DNA of 64,000 nt, from assembly GCA_023957155.1 (NCBI GenBank), contig JAMLHK010000007.1, positions 124,001 to 188,000 of the forward strand, in the 5' to 3' direction. Within the stretch, counting starts at the first letter, position 1, and each line of letters opens with the position of its first letter. The DNA comes from Chitinophagaceae bacterium. GTDB taxonomy: Bacteria; Bacteroidota; Bacteroidia; Chitinophagales; Chitinophagaceae. Positions 34,921 through 42,318 of this stretch are shown one piece after another. Both the position numbers and the translations under genes were made by a program. The notes beneath the pieces were generated by a model. That model was not told the origin of the DNA. It was given only the letters and a program-made list of their open reading frames with translations, and did not search any database.

Positions 34921-36336
34921 ATGTATTCAACGGTGAAAAATTCCTCTCTTTCACAACATCATATTGACCTGTTTAAAACCATCATCGGGGATGCATACGT
35001 ATTGGAAGATACTGAAACGAGGCTGCACTACGGGCATGATGAGACTGAAGCACTATCCTTTCCCCCGGAAGTGGTGCTAAAGCCCCGTACGGCGGCTGAA
35101 ATAAGTGAAATATTGAAAATCTGCAACGCGGCGCAGATCCCGGTAACACCAAGAGGTGCAGGAACGGGTTTAAGCGGTGGCGCCCTGCCCCATCTCGGTG
35201 GCGTATTGATCTCTACCGAAAGAATGAACAGTATCCTGCAGATTGATGAGGATAATCTGCAGGTCATTACCGAGCCGGGCGTAATAACAGAAGTTTTGCA
35301 GGATGCAGTTAAAGCGAAGGGATTATTTTATCCTCCCGACCCCGCCAGCCGGGGTTCCTGTTTTATCGGAGGCAATATTGCAGAAAACAGTGGCGGTCCC
35401 AAAGCGCTGAAATACGGAGTGGTAAAAGACTATGTCCTTAATCTTGAAATTGTACTCCCCGATGGTAATATAATATGGACGGGAGCCAATGTACTTAAAA
35501 ACGTTACCGGTTATAGTCTTACCCAGCTCATTATTGGCAGCGAAGGAACCTTAGCCATAGTTACAAAAATTGTATTAAAACTTATTCCCCTGCCAAAATA
35601 TGACTTATTGATGCTGGCGCCTTTTTCCTCTCTTGAGAAAGCAGGCGAAGCCGTAAGTGGTATTTTCAGGGCAGGCTTTACACCCAGCGCCCTGGAATTA
35701 GTGGAAATAGATGCTTTACGTATTGTAAGCAAAATGGCTGGCGGATCTCCCATACCCATTACCGACCACACAGAAGCTCACCTCATTATTGAAGTAGATG
35801 GTAACCACCTGGAAACACTAATGACGGAAATGGAATCAATTAGTGAAGTGTTAACAAGATATGACTGCGGAGAGATTTATTTTGCAGACGATGAACAGCA
35901 AAAAGCCGCTTTATGGAAGGTTCGCAGACAGGTGGCAGAAGCGGTAAAACTGGAGGGTTATACTATTGAGGAGGATACGGTAGTGCCCCGGGCAGCTCTT
36001 CCTGCCCTCATTAGGGGAGTAAAAGCGCTGGGAGAAAAATACCAGTTCCATGCGGTATGCTACGGACATGCCGGTGACGGCAACCTGCATATCCGTATTA
36101 AAAAAGAAGGTACTGAAAACAGCTTAACCGAACCGGTAATGATTGAAGGTTTGTATGCCTTGTTTGAACTGGTAAAAGACCTGGGCGGCACCATCAGCGC
36201 AGAGCATGGTATAGGATTAGTACAGAAAGTATATATGGATATTGTAATGAATGAAACCCATATCCAACTGATGCGTGGCATCAAGAAAGTATTTGACCCC
36301 AACAATATTTTAAACGCTGGTAAAATTTTTGACTGA
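34921..36336 (+). CDS. FAD-linked oxidase, GlcD/D-lactate dehydrogenase type
   Basis: The protein has a PCMH-type FAD domain (LKPRTAAEISEILKICNAAQ, TPRGAGTGLSGGALP, GNIAENSGGPKALKYGVVKD) and a FAD-oxidase C-terminal domain (CYGHAGDGNLHIRIK, GTISAEHGIGLVQK). This is the GlcD subunit/D-lactate dehydrogenase branch, oxidising a 2-hydroxy acid with FAD. The frame extends to ATG 34816, but the first 35 residues do not look like the family, and ATG 34921 (471 residues) is the better start. No GlcE or GlcF gene is adjacent, which favours a stand-alone dehydrogenase. The next gene overlaps its stop. Confidence 0.88.
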   Translation: MYSTVKNSSLSQHHIDLFKTIIGDAYVLEDTETRLHYGHDETEALSFPPEVVLKPRTAAEISEILKICNAAQIPVTPRGAGTGLSGGALPHLGGVLISTERMNSILQIDEDNLQVITEPGVITEVLQDAVKAKGLFYPPDPASRGSCFIGGNIAENSGGPKALKYGVVKDYVLNLEIVLPDGNIIWTGANVLKNVTGYSLTQLIIGSEGTLAIVTKIVLKLIPLPKYDLLMLAPFSSLEKAGEAVSGIFRAGFTPSALELVEIDALRIVSKMAGGSPIPITDHTEAHLIIEVDGNHLETLMTEMESISEVLTRYDCGEIYFADDEQQKAALWKVRRQVAEAVKLEGYTIEEDTVVPRAALPALIRGVKALGEKYQFHAVCYGHAGDGNLHIRIKKEGTENSLTEPVMIEGLYALFELVKDLGGTISAEHGIGLVQKVYMDIVMNETHIQLMRGIKKVFDPNNILNAGKIFD

Positions 36337-36899
36337 TGAAAAAAATAATAACGCTGTTCATCATAATTACAGCAGCGCTGACACAAGCCATATATGCGCA
36401 GGATCAGCAGGAAGAAACGCCACCGGGTGGCTTTGATAAATCGAAATTATTTTTCGGCGGCAATTTCGGGTTAGGCTTCGGCAGCAACAGCTCGTCAATA
36501 ATCGTTTCACCCCAGGTAGGCTACCGGTTCAATACGCATTTTGCGGCAGGAGCCGGTGTTAACTTTAACTACTACAGCTATAAAAACCTTTTTGATGAAA
36601 AGACGAGATACGGGTATGCCGGACTTAATATCTTTGGCAGGATATACCCTTTCTCCTACCTGCTGCTACAGGCGCAACCCGAGCTGAACTATAGCTGGGG
36701 CTCCGTAAAATACCCTGCCGACAATATCACCCAGAAGCTTAAAGGGCAGCTTGTTCCTTCGCTGTTGCTGGGAGGAGGCGCTGCTATTCCTACCGGTGGA
36801 AACGGTGCGCTGCTGCTCCTGCTTCAATATGATATATTGCAGGAAGCACGATCTCCTTATGGAAATAAGATGTTCTTTACTATGGGCTATAACTTTTAG
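36336..36899 (+). CDS. small outer-membrane beta-barrel protein
   Basis: The 187-residue protein has a signal peptide (MKKIITLFIIITAALTQA, cleavage near YAQ) and alternating aromatic and polar strands (FFGGNFGLGFGS, AAGAGVNFNYYSY, GYAGLNIFGRIYPF). It ends in Phe (TMGYNF), as outer-membrane proteins do. About eight strands are likely, similar to OmpW/PorT-like small barrels of Bacteroidota. Its ATG overlaps the stop of the oxidase gene (TGATG), so the two are coupled, although no functional link is obvious. Role unknown. Confidence 0.8.
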   Translation: MKKIITLFIIITAALTQAIYAQDQQEETPPGGFDKSKLFFGGNFGLGFGSNSSSIIVSPQVGYRFNTHFAAGAGVNFNYYSYKNLFDEKTRYGYAGLNIFGRIYPFSYLLLQAQPELNYSWGSVKYPADNITQKLKGQLVPSLLLGGGAAIPTGGNGALLLLLQYDILQEARSPYGNKMFFTMGYNF

Positions 36900-37286
36900 G
36901 TTTGAATAAAAGCCTGCTCCGGAAAGGATGGTCTACATTAACTCTGCCTGCCTTTTGTTTTTTAGCGTTATTCCTTTAACCTATATCAATAAACAGCAGA
37001 TCACACTTCTGCTTCGTGTCGGGTGGTTTAGATTGAGTAAACAGTTGTTGTTACGTAGTTTTACCTTAGCCGGTAGAAAATACGCACAGACCCTATATAT
37101 AGCATATACACAATATGCTGCATGTTTAATATTTATACATAAAATAATGTATAATATAATTTAATAAGAGAAAAGCCTTAATACAGCACCACCGTAGTTC
37201 TCCGCCATTGTAGAAGAACAATGACTAAACATTGATACCAGGCACTATTTTTTTACTACGGAGCTTGATCTTTCTTTGTGTAACAA

Positions 37287-37400
37287 ATCCAATGATCCAT
37301 ATCCAATATCCCGAATCCAATAATCCGAAAAATCATCCAATATCTGTGATCAATACCTTATCCTGTAAAAAACCAGCTTTATCAAAAGCACAAATCCAAT
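37287..37400. repeat. cluster of five ATCCAAT heptamers
   Basis: Exact copies lie at 37287, 37301, 37315, 37335 and 37394; the first three are spaced exactly 14 bases apart. A near copy (ATCCAT) lies at 37295. It looks like a decayed short tandem array. Confidence 0.5.
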
Positions 37401-37455
37401 AACCTGATGAAGAAGCAATGTGTTTAAACCGTCCGATTAAAGCATTGCATACCGG

Positions 37456-37538
37456 GCAACAGAAAATGGCACAGCGATCATTCGCAACAGATTAAACTAA
37501 CCCCTTCATAACCTTAATCTTTTTCCATTTTCTGTTGC
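37456..37538. repeat. perfect 14-bp inverted repeat around a 55-base loop
   Basis: GCAACAGAAAATGG (37456-37469) is the exact reverse complement of CCATTTTCTGTTGC (37525-37538). On the plus strand the right arm is followed by TTTTTATTTTC. An 8-base partial copy of the left arm (GCAACAGA) recurs inside the loop at 37484. It could fold as a long-stem RNA or mark the ends of a small degenerate element. Confidence 0.6.
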
Positions 37539-37581
37539 TTTTTATTTTCACTGGTCATCTCCTGTTCTTCTCCGCTCATTC

Positions 37582-38178
37582 CTACTGATCCTTTCCCTGC
37601 ATCATCCCCCATTCGTTTAATAACGTGTTGTAACGGAGTTCCGGTAAAGTCTTCCGGCTGTAATGACCCGCCCGGTCCTTTTGCCTGAAAGCTTCATAAA
37701 TGGTAACCGCACAGGCTACGGAAATATTTAAAGATTTTATGATCCCTACCTGGGGAATAATAAAATTACCGTCTGCGAGCGTCCTGATTTCTTCACTTAC
37801 CCCTTCATGCTCGTTACCAAAAACCAATGCAAGCGACTGGGTAAAATCTATATCATATATGTCCACTGCATCGCTGCTCAGATGCGTAGTGAGGATCTTG
37901 TCATACCGCTTCCTGAGTTCACCAAAGCAGGTTGCCACATCGGTAAACTGATGGACAGTAAGCCATTTGGATGCGCTGGAAGAGCTTTTAGCTCCCCATT
38001 TTTTATGCCGGGGTATTTTACTGTTCAAAACATATATATCCTGTATACCTACCGCATCACAGCTACGCATGACAGCAGATATATTATGCGGATCAAAAAC
38101 ATTTTCCAGCACAACAGCAATATTATTTTGACGTTTATTGAGCACATGAAGCAGCCGTTGATATCTTTCTGGCGTCAT
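37582..38178 (-). CDS. trmH: TrmH-family tRNA/rRNA 2'-O-methyltransferase
   Basis: The 198-residue SPOUT protein has the three SpoU motifs: VLENVFDPHNISAVMRSCDA, LALVFGNEHEGVSEEI and IIPQVGIIKSLNISVACAV. It starts directly with the MTPERYQRLLHVLNKRQ segment found in TrmH, the tRNA Gm18 methyltransferase, with no extra RNA-binding domain in front. This makes TrmH more likely than RlmB. It is divergent from the AsmA gene across 80 bases. Confidence 0.85.
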   Translation of the reverse strand: MTPERYQRLLHVLNKRQNNIAVVLENVFDPHNISAVMRSCDAVGIQDIYVLNSKIPRHKKWGAKSSSSASKWLTVHQFTDVATCFGELRKRYDKILTTHLSSDAVDIYDIDFTQSLALVFGNEHEGVSEEIRTLADGNFIIPQVGIIKSLNISVACAVTIYEAFRQKDRAGHYSRKTLPELRYNTLLNEWGMMQGKDQ

Positions 38179-38258
38179 ATTTGTACATTTTAAAACATAC
38201 TGATATATAATTAGTTATTTTCGGGCCATCCCTTATCAAAAAAGACTGAAAGAAAGCT

Positions 38259-41200
38259 ATGCTAAAAAAAATTGCAAAAATAACCGGTATTATCCTAATT
38301 GCCCTGATTGCCCTTGCTTTTATTCTTCCGCTGGTGTTCAAGGATAAAATCATGCACATCGCCAAAACCGAAATCAATAAAAACCTCAATGCAAATGTTG
38401 AATTTAAGGATATTGACCTTTCTCTTTTCCGGCGTTTTCCCCGCCTTGCCGTTGGGATACAGGAGCTGCAGATCACGGGAAAGGATGATTTTTCGAAGGA
38501 CACATTGGTTGCTGCCAGGCAGATTGATCTCGCGCTTAACCTGATGAGCCTTTTCTCGGGAGATCAGATGAAAATCTACTCGGTTACTATTGATAAGCCG
38601 CGCATCCACGCCATCGTGGATAAAACAGGAAAAGCAAACTGGGATATTACCATGCCCGATACCTCAACCGTAGAGTCACCGGCTAATTTCAATATTCAGC
38701 TGAAAAAATACCGCATTAATGATGGCTATATCAGCTACATTGATATTCCCGGCGATATGAGCAGCGAAATATTCCATCTTAATCATTCGGGCGGTGGTGA
38801 TTTTACGGCCGATCTTTTTACGCTAAAAACAAGCACCTCAGCCGAATCTGTTTCTTTTACATATACCGGCATTCCTTACTTAGTCAATGCAACAGCCACT
38901 CTGGATGCTGATATACAGGTAGACAACCGGAATGATAAATACACATTCAAAACAGACGATATTGTATTAAATGATCTGAAGCTGTCGGCAGACGGTTATT
39001 TCCAGTTTGTAAATGATACTACATACGGGATGGATATTAAATTCAACGCCCCTTCCACCGAATTCAAAACCCTGTTGTCTTTAGTGCCCGCGATTTATAA
39101 AAATGATTTTGAAAAAATCAAAACCAGCGGTAAAGCTGTTTTCAACGGCTTTGTTAAAGGAGAATACAACGCAGAAAAAATACCGGCATATAGCATTAAC
39201 CTGAATGTTGAAGATGGCTTTTTCCAATACCCTGACCTGCCCCAGCCCGTAAAGAATATTGCCATAGCCTTAAAAGTAGATAACCCGGATGGTATAACCG
39301 ACAATACGGTTGTAGATATATCCAAAGGTCATATAGAATTTGGGAATGATCCGTTTGATTTCAATCTGCTGCTCAAAAAACCGGTTACCGATCAGTATAT
39401 AGACGCCCGGGTAAAAGGTAAGTTGAACCTGGCACAGATCAGCCAGTTTGTAAAGCTGAGCGCTGATACGAAATTGTCCGGTCTTTTGGATGCCGATGCC
39501 ACAGCGAAAGGCAACGTGGCTGTAATTACACAGCAAAAGCCGGGACCATTCAGCGCTAACGGATTTATTCATATTACCGGACTGAATTATTCTGCCAAAG
39601 ATTTTCCTCAGCCCATTCGAAACAGCAATATTCAGATCAAGCTGGATAACCCCGATGGCGTGGCAGACCATACAGTAATACATATACCCTCCGCTCACGT
39701 AGAAATAGGAAATGATCCCGTAGATTTTAACGTGCTTATCAAAAATCCCGCCACGGTTTTATCCTTTGACGGGAGTGCAAAAGGGAAATTCAATTTAGCC
39801 CATGTCGCGCAGTTTACCAGCTTTGAGCCCGGCACAACCTTATCAGGGCTTCTTTCTGCCAATATTGCTTTTAAGGGTAATAAAACAGACATTGATAAAG
39901 AAGCGTACGAGAAAATCAACTTATCCGGTACCCTGAACGTTGCAGATCTGCAATATACCAGCAAAGACTATCCCACCGGTATATCTGTAAATAATGCGGA
40001 CTTCACCTTCAATCCAAAAAACATTACGCTGAACCGGATGAAAGCAACCTATCTGAAATCCCGGATCTCCGCCAGCGGTGCAATAGATAACGCCATAGGA
40101 TATGCGCTGAAAGATGAGCCGGTGGCAGGAAATATAGAAATTCATGCCGATAAGCTGAACCTGAATGAGCTTATGGGTACAGAAGCCCCGACCGATAGCA
40201 CTGAGCAGTCTGCAACCCCTTCCTCAGAGCCCTTTGTTGTTCCTAAAAATATAGCTTTTACCTTACAAGCGGCGGTAGACGAGCTTATATATGACAAAAC
40301 CAGCTATAAAAATCTAAAAGGCACCGTGGCGATTAAAGACGAGACCGTTTCACTGAAAGATCTGAAGATGGATGCGCTGGATGGCAGGATCGGGCTGAAT
40401 GGCTCCTATTCTACCAAAACGGATAAAAAACACCCGGATATTTCCCTGACGTATGATGTAAAAGAGCTGAGCGTGGAAAAAGCATTTTACGCATTTAATA
40501 CGGTTCAGCAATTAATGCCCATCGGTAAATTTATTTCAGGAGTGGTTAGCTCACAGTTAACCCTGAATGGTAAATTAGGACAAGACATGTTTCCCGTAGT
40601 AAGCTCACTAACCGGTAAAGGTAACCTGCTGCTGCTGGAAGGCGTTTTAAAGAAATTTGCTCCTCTCGAAAAAGTAGCGCAGAGCCTGAATGTTGCTGAA
40701 TTAAACGGCATGACGCTAAAAGATATTAAAACCTATTTTGAATTTACCAATGGTAAGGTGCTGGTTCAGCCTTTTCACGTAAAAGTAAAAGACATTGATA
40801 TGGAAATTGGCGGAATGCACGGGTTAGATCAGTCCATCAACTATGCCATTGGTATGAAACTCCCCCGCAGTCTTTTGGGAACCCAGGGCAATTCTTTAAT
40901 TAACAACCTGGCCCAGGAGGCGGCTAACAAAGGAATACCGGTTAAACTCAGCGATTACATCAACCTGAATATCAAAATGGGCGGCACCATCACGAACCCC
41001 CAAATCAATACCAACCTGAAGGAATCGGCTGGTGATGCCGTAGCGGATATGAAGCAGCAGGCAGCAGAATTTGCCCAACAAAAAATAGACAGCGTAAAGA
41101 AAACCTTACAGGATTCCGCCAAAGCCATTAAGGATGAAGTGGTAAAAGACCTGAAAGAAGAGGTAACCAAACAATTACTGGGTGGTAAAAAAGATAGTAC

Positions 41201-41315
41201 CGGCTCCGGGGCGCCGCTGGAAAATACCAAGAAGAACGCGGAAGAAGCGGTAAAAAACACGCTAAAAGACCTGCTAAAAAAGAAACCGGCTAACACTACG
41301 GAAAAAAAGGAATGA
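38259..41315 (+). CDS. AsmA-family envelope protein with internal duplication
   Basis: This 1018-residue protein has one N-terminal membrane helix (GIILIALIALAFILPLVF), then an AsmA N-terminal domain (residues about 25-130). A long beta-rich periplasmic body follows, of the kind now linked to bridge-like lipid transfer proteins. Two modules of about 100 residues are clearly duplicated: about 322-418 (LPQPVKNIAIALKVDNPDGI, LNLAQISQFV) and 441-541 (FPQPIRNSNIQIKLDNPDGV, FNLAHVAQFT). An AsmA-like C-terminal region lies at about 800-940. The last 90 residues are a Lys/Glu/Ala-rich, probably helical tail. Role in envelope lipid homeostasis is inferred from the family. Confidence 0.88.
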   Translation: MLKKIAKITGIILIALIALAFILPLVFKDKIMHIAKTEINKNLNANVEFKDIDLSLFRRFPRLAVGIQELQITGKDDFSKDTLVAARQIDLALNLMSLFSGDQMKIYSVTIDKPRIHAIVDKTGKANWDITMPDTSTVESPANFNIQLKKYRINDGYISYIDIPGDMSSEIFHLNHSGGGDFTADLFTLKTSTSAESVSFTYTGIPYLVNATATLDADIQVDNRNDKYTFKTDDIVLNDLKLSADGYFQFVNDTTYGMDIKFNAPSTEFKTLLSLVPAIYKNDFEKIKTSGKAVFNGFVKGEYNAEKIPAYSINLNVEDGFFQYPDLPQPVKNIAIALKVDNPDGITDNTVVDISKGHIEFGNDPFDFNLLLKKPVTDQYIDARVKGKLNLAQISQFVKLSADTKLSGLLDADATAKGNVAVITQQKPGPFSANGFIHITGLNYSAKDFPQPIRNSNIQIKLDNPDGVADHTVIHIPSAHVEIGNDPVDFNVLIKNPATVLSFDGSAKGKFNLAHVAQFTSFEPGTTLSGLLSANIAFKGNKTDIDKEAYEKINLSGTLNVADLQYTSKDYPTGISVNNADFTFNPKNITLNRMKATYLKSRISASGAIDNAIGYALKDEPVAGNIEIHADKLNLNELMGTEAPTDSTEQSATPSSEPFVVPKNIAFTLQAAVDELIYDKTSYKNLKGTVAIKDETVSLKDLKMDALDGRIGLNGSYSTKTDKKHPDISLTYDVKELSVEKAFYAFNTVQQLMPIGKFISGVVSSQLTLNGKLGQDMFPVVSSLTGKGNLLLLEGVLKKFAPLEKVAQSLNVAELNGMTLKDIKTYFEFTNGKVLVQPFHVKVKDIDMEIGGMHGLDQSINYAIGMKLPRSLLGTQGNSLINNLAQEAANKGIPVKLSDYINLNIKMGGTITNPQINTNLKESAGDAVADMKQQAAEFAQQKIDSVKKTLQDSAKAIKDEVVKDLKEEVTKQLLGGKKDSTGSGAPLENTKKNAEEAVKNTLKDLLKKKPANTTEKKE

Positions 41316-41437
41316 TGATGCCTTCATCCTTTAAGTAACTCCATATACTGCCAAATCTTATAAAAAATAAAAAGCTTCTCATAATGGATTTGCGGGAATA
41401 ATAATTTCACAATACTTTTGCTGCGCCGGAAATTTAA

Positions 41438-41511
41438 CGGGATGTAGCGCAGCCCGGTAGCGCGCTTCGTTCGGGACGAAGAGGCCGCTGGTTCGAATCC
41501 AGTCATCCCGA
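41438..41511 (+). tRNA. tRNA-Pro (anticodon CGG)
   Basis: The cloverleaf folds fully: acceptor CGGGATG/CATCCCG with discriminator A at 41511, D arm GCGC/GCGC, anticodon stem CTTCG/CGAAG with loop TTCGGGA (anticodon CGG at 41472-41474), and T arm with GTTCGAATC. The 3' CCA is not encoded. The gene lies between the AsmA gene and a terminator, on the plus strand. Confidence 0.95.
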
Positions 41512-41529
41512 CAATAAAGATGAACATAG

Positions 41530-41557
41530 CCTCCGCGAAAGCGGAGGTTTTGTTTTT
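41530..41557 (+). terminator. Rho-independent terminator after tRNA-Pro
   Basis: A perfect 7-bp stem CCTCCGC/GCGGAGG closes a GAAA tetraloop and is followed by TTTTGTTTTT. It lies 18 bases after the tRNA. Confidence 0.85.
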
Positions 41558-41632
41558 GATGCGGAACGGGGCGAACTTGCCCGGGTAAGTACAGCGTCAA
41601 TAAACAAAATACCCGAAGGACTGTGCTGATCT

Positions 41633-42208
41633 TTATTTACCATGAATCATTTTGGAAACTATACCTCTTTCACTGGTAAGCTCCGCAAAGACTAATCCCG
41701 AAAAATGTAGTACAATAAACGCCAGTGCGAAGTACAGCGACTGAACATGAACGGTTTTCATTACAGATCTGACAAGCTCCCACTGGTCATGCACCAGGTT
41801 GATAAACGCCCCGCTAATAAGCGTAACGGCAAGAAGTATATAGAACGCGAGATATACTATGCTTTTGAATCTTTTTTTAAAGGACAGTTTTTTTGCAAAA
41901 GGGCTGGCAAACACCGGACCCTGCACCCGCATTACCACCAGGCGAATGACATATAGTCCAACCAAGAAATAACCGGCATAGATATGCCAGTCCCACATGG
42001 GTTTACGAATGGCTTTACCAATTTTTACAGCCTGTTCCCTGGAAATCTCAATATTCATCCCGGCAAGACGATCCATTATAATATTTGCAGTATGATCCCT
42101 GTTCAGCCAGTACATTCTTAAATAAACGGTAAGCAGGATAAACAAAAAAGTAAAAGCAATCAGCCAGTGAAGAATACGGTGAGCCAGCGTAAATGATCTC
42201 TGTTCCAT
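41633..42208 (-). CDS. membrane cytochrome b (b561/hydrogenase cytochrome b fold)
   Basis: The 191-residue protein has four hydrophobic helices and His residues at haem-ligand positions: His10 and His14 in LAHRILHWLIAFTF, WDWHIYAGYFLVGLY, TVHVQSLYFALAF and FIVLHFSGLVFAEL. This is the cytochrome b561/Ni-Fe hydrogenase cytochrome b domain (PF01292). It sits 110 bases downstream of a TonB-dependent siderophore receptor on the same strand. Small cytochromes of this kind next to such receptors may reduce ferric iron from the siderophore, but that role is an inference. Confidence 0.78.
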   Translation of the reverse strand: MEQRSFTLAHRILHWLIAFTFLFILLTVYLRMYWLNRDHTANIIMDRLAGMNIEISREQAVKIGKAIRKPMWDWHIYAGYFLVGLYVIRLVVMRVQGPVFASPFAKKLSFKKRFKSIVYLAFYILLAVTLISGAFINLVHDQWELVRSVMKTVHVQSLYFALAFIVLHFSGLVFAELTSERGIVSKMIHGK

Positions 42209-42318
42209 TAAGCATGTATTCGTTTTATATAATAAATACGGTCACTCATATACATAAGCAATGGGAACAATAATAGATAGTGTTCCCACTGCTTAAATAT
42301 AAAAACAGCCGCTGTTTG

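Larger units (their letters stand above)
36900..37581. other. 682-base gene-free region with short direct and inverted repeats
   Basis: No convincing gene is present. Between 37287 and 37400 there are five exact copies of ATCCAAT. At 37456-37538 a perfect 14-bp inverted repeat encloses 55 bases and is followed by a T-rich stretch on the plus strand. The region lies between a plus-strand gene and the convergent TrmH gene, so it could hold 3' processing or terminator structures or an unrecognised small RNA. Confidence 0.5.

Noticed and set aside
36928-37164. 78-codon plus-strand frame after the small barrel protein
   Set aside because: It has no recognisable domain, a low-complexity hydrophobic translation and no start context; it lies in the repeat-bearing gene-free region.
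37287-37400. CRISPR array
   Set aside because: The repeats are only 7 bases with spacings of 14-59 bases and there are no cas genes; they do not form a CRISPR array.
41324-41527. Minus-strand open frame of 67 codons reading GMTGFEPAASSSRTKRAT
   Set aside because: It is the antisense reading of the tRNA-Pro gene, a well-known source of false proteins; the tRNA folds perfectly on the plus strand.
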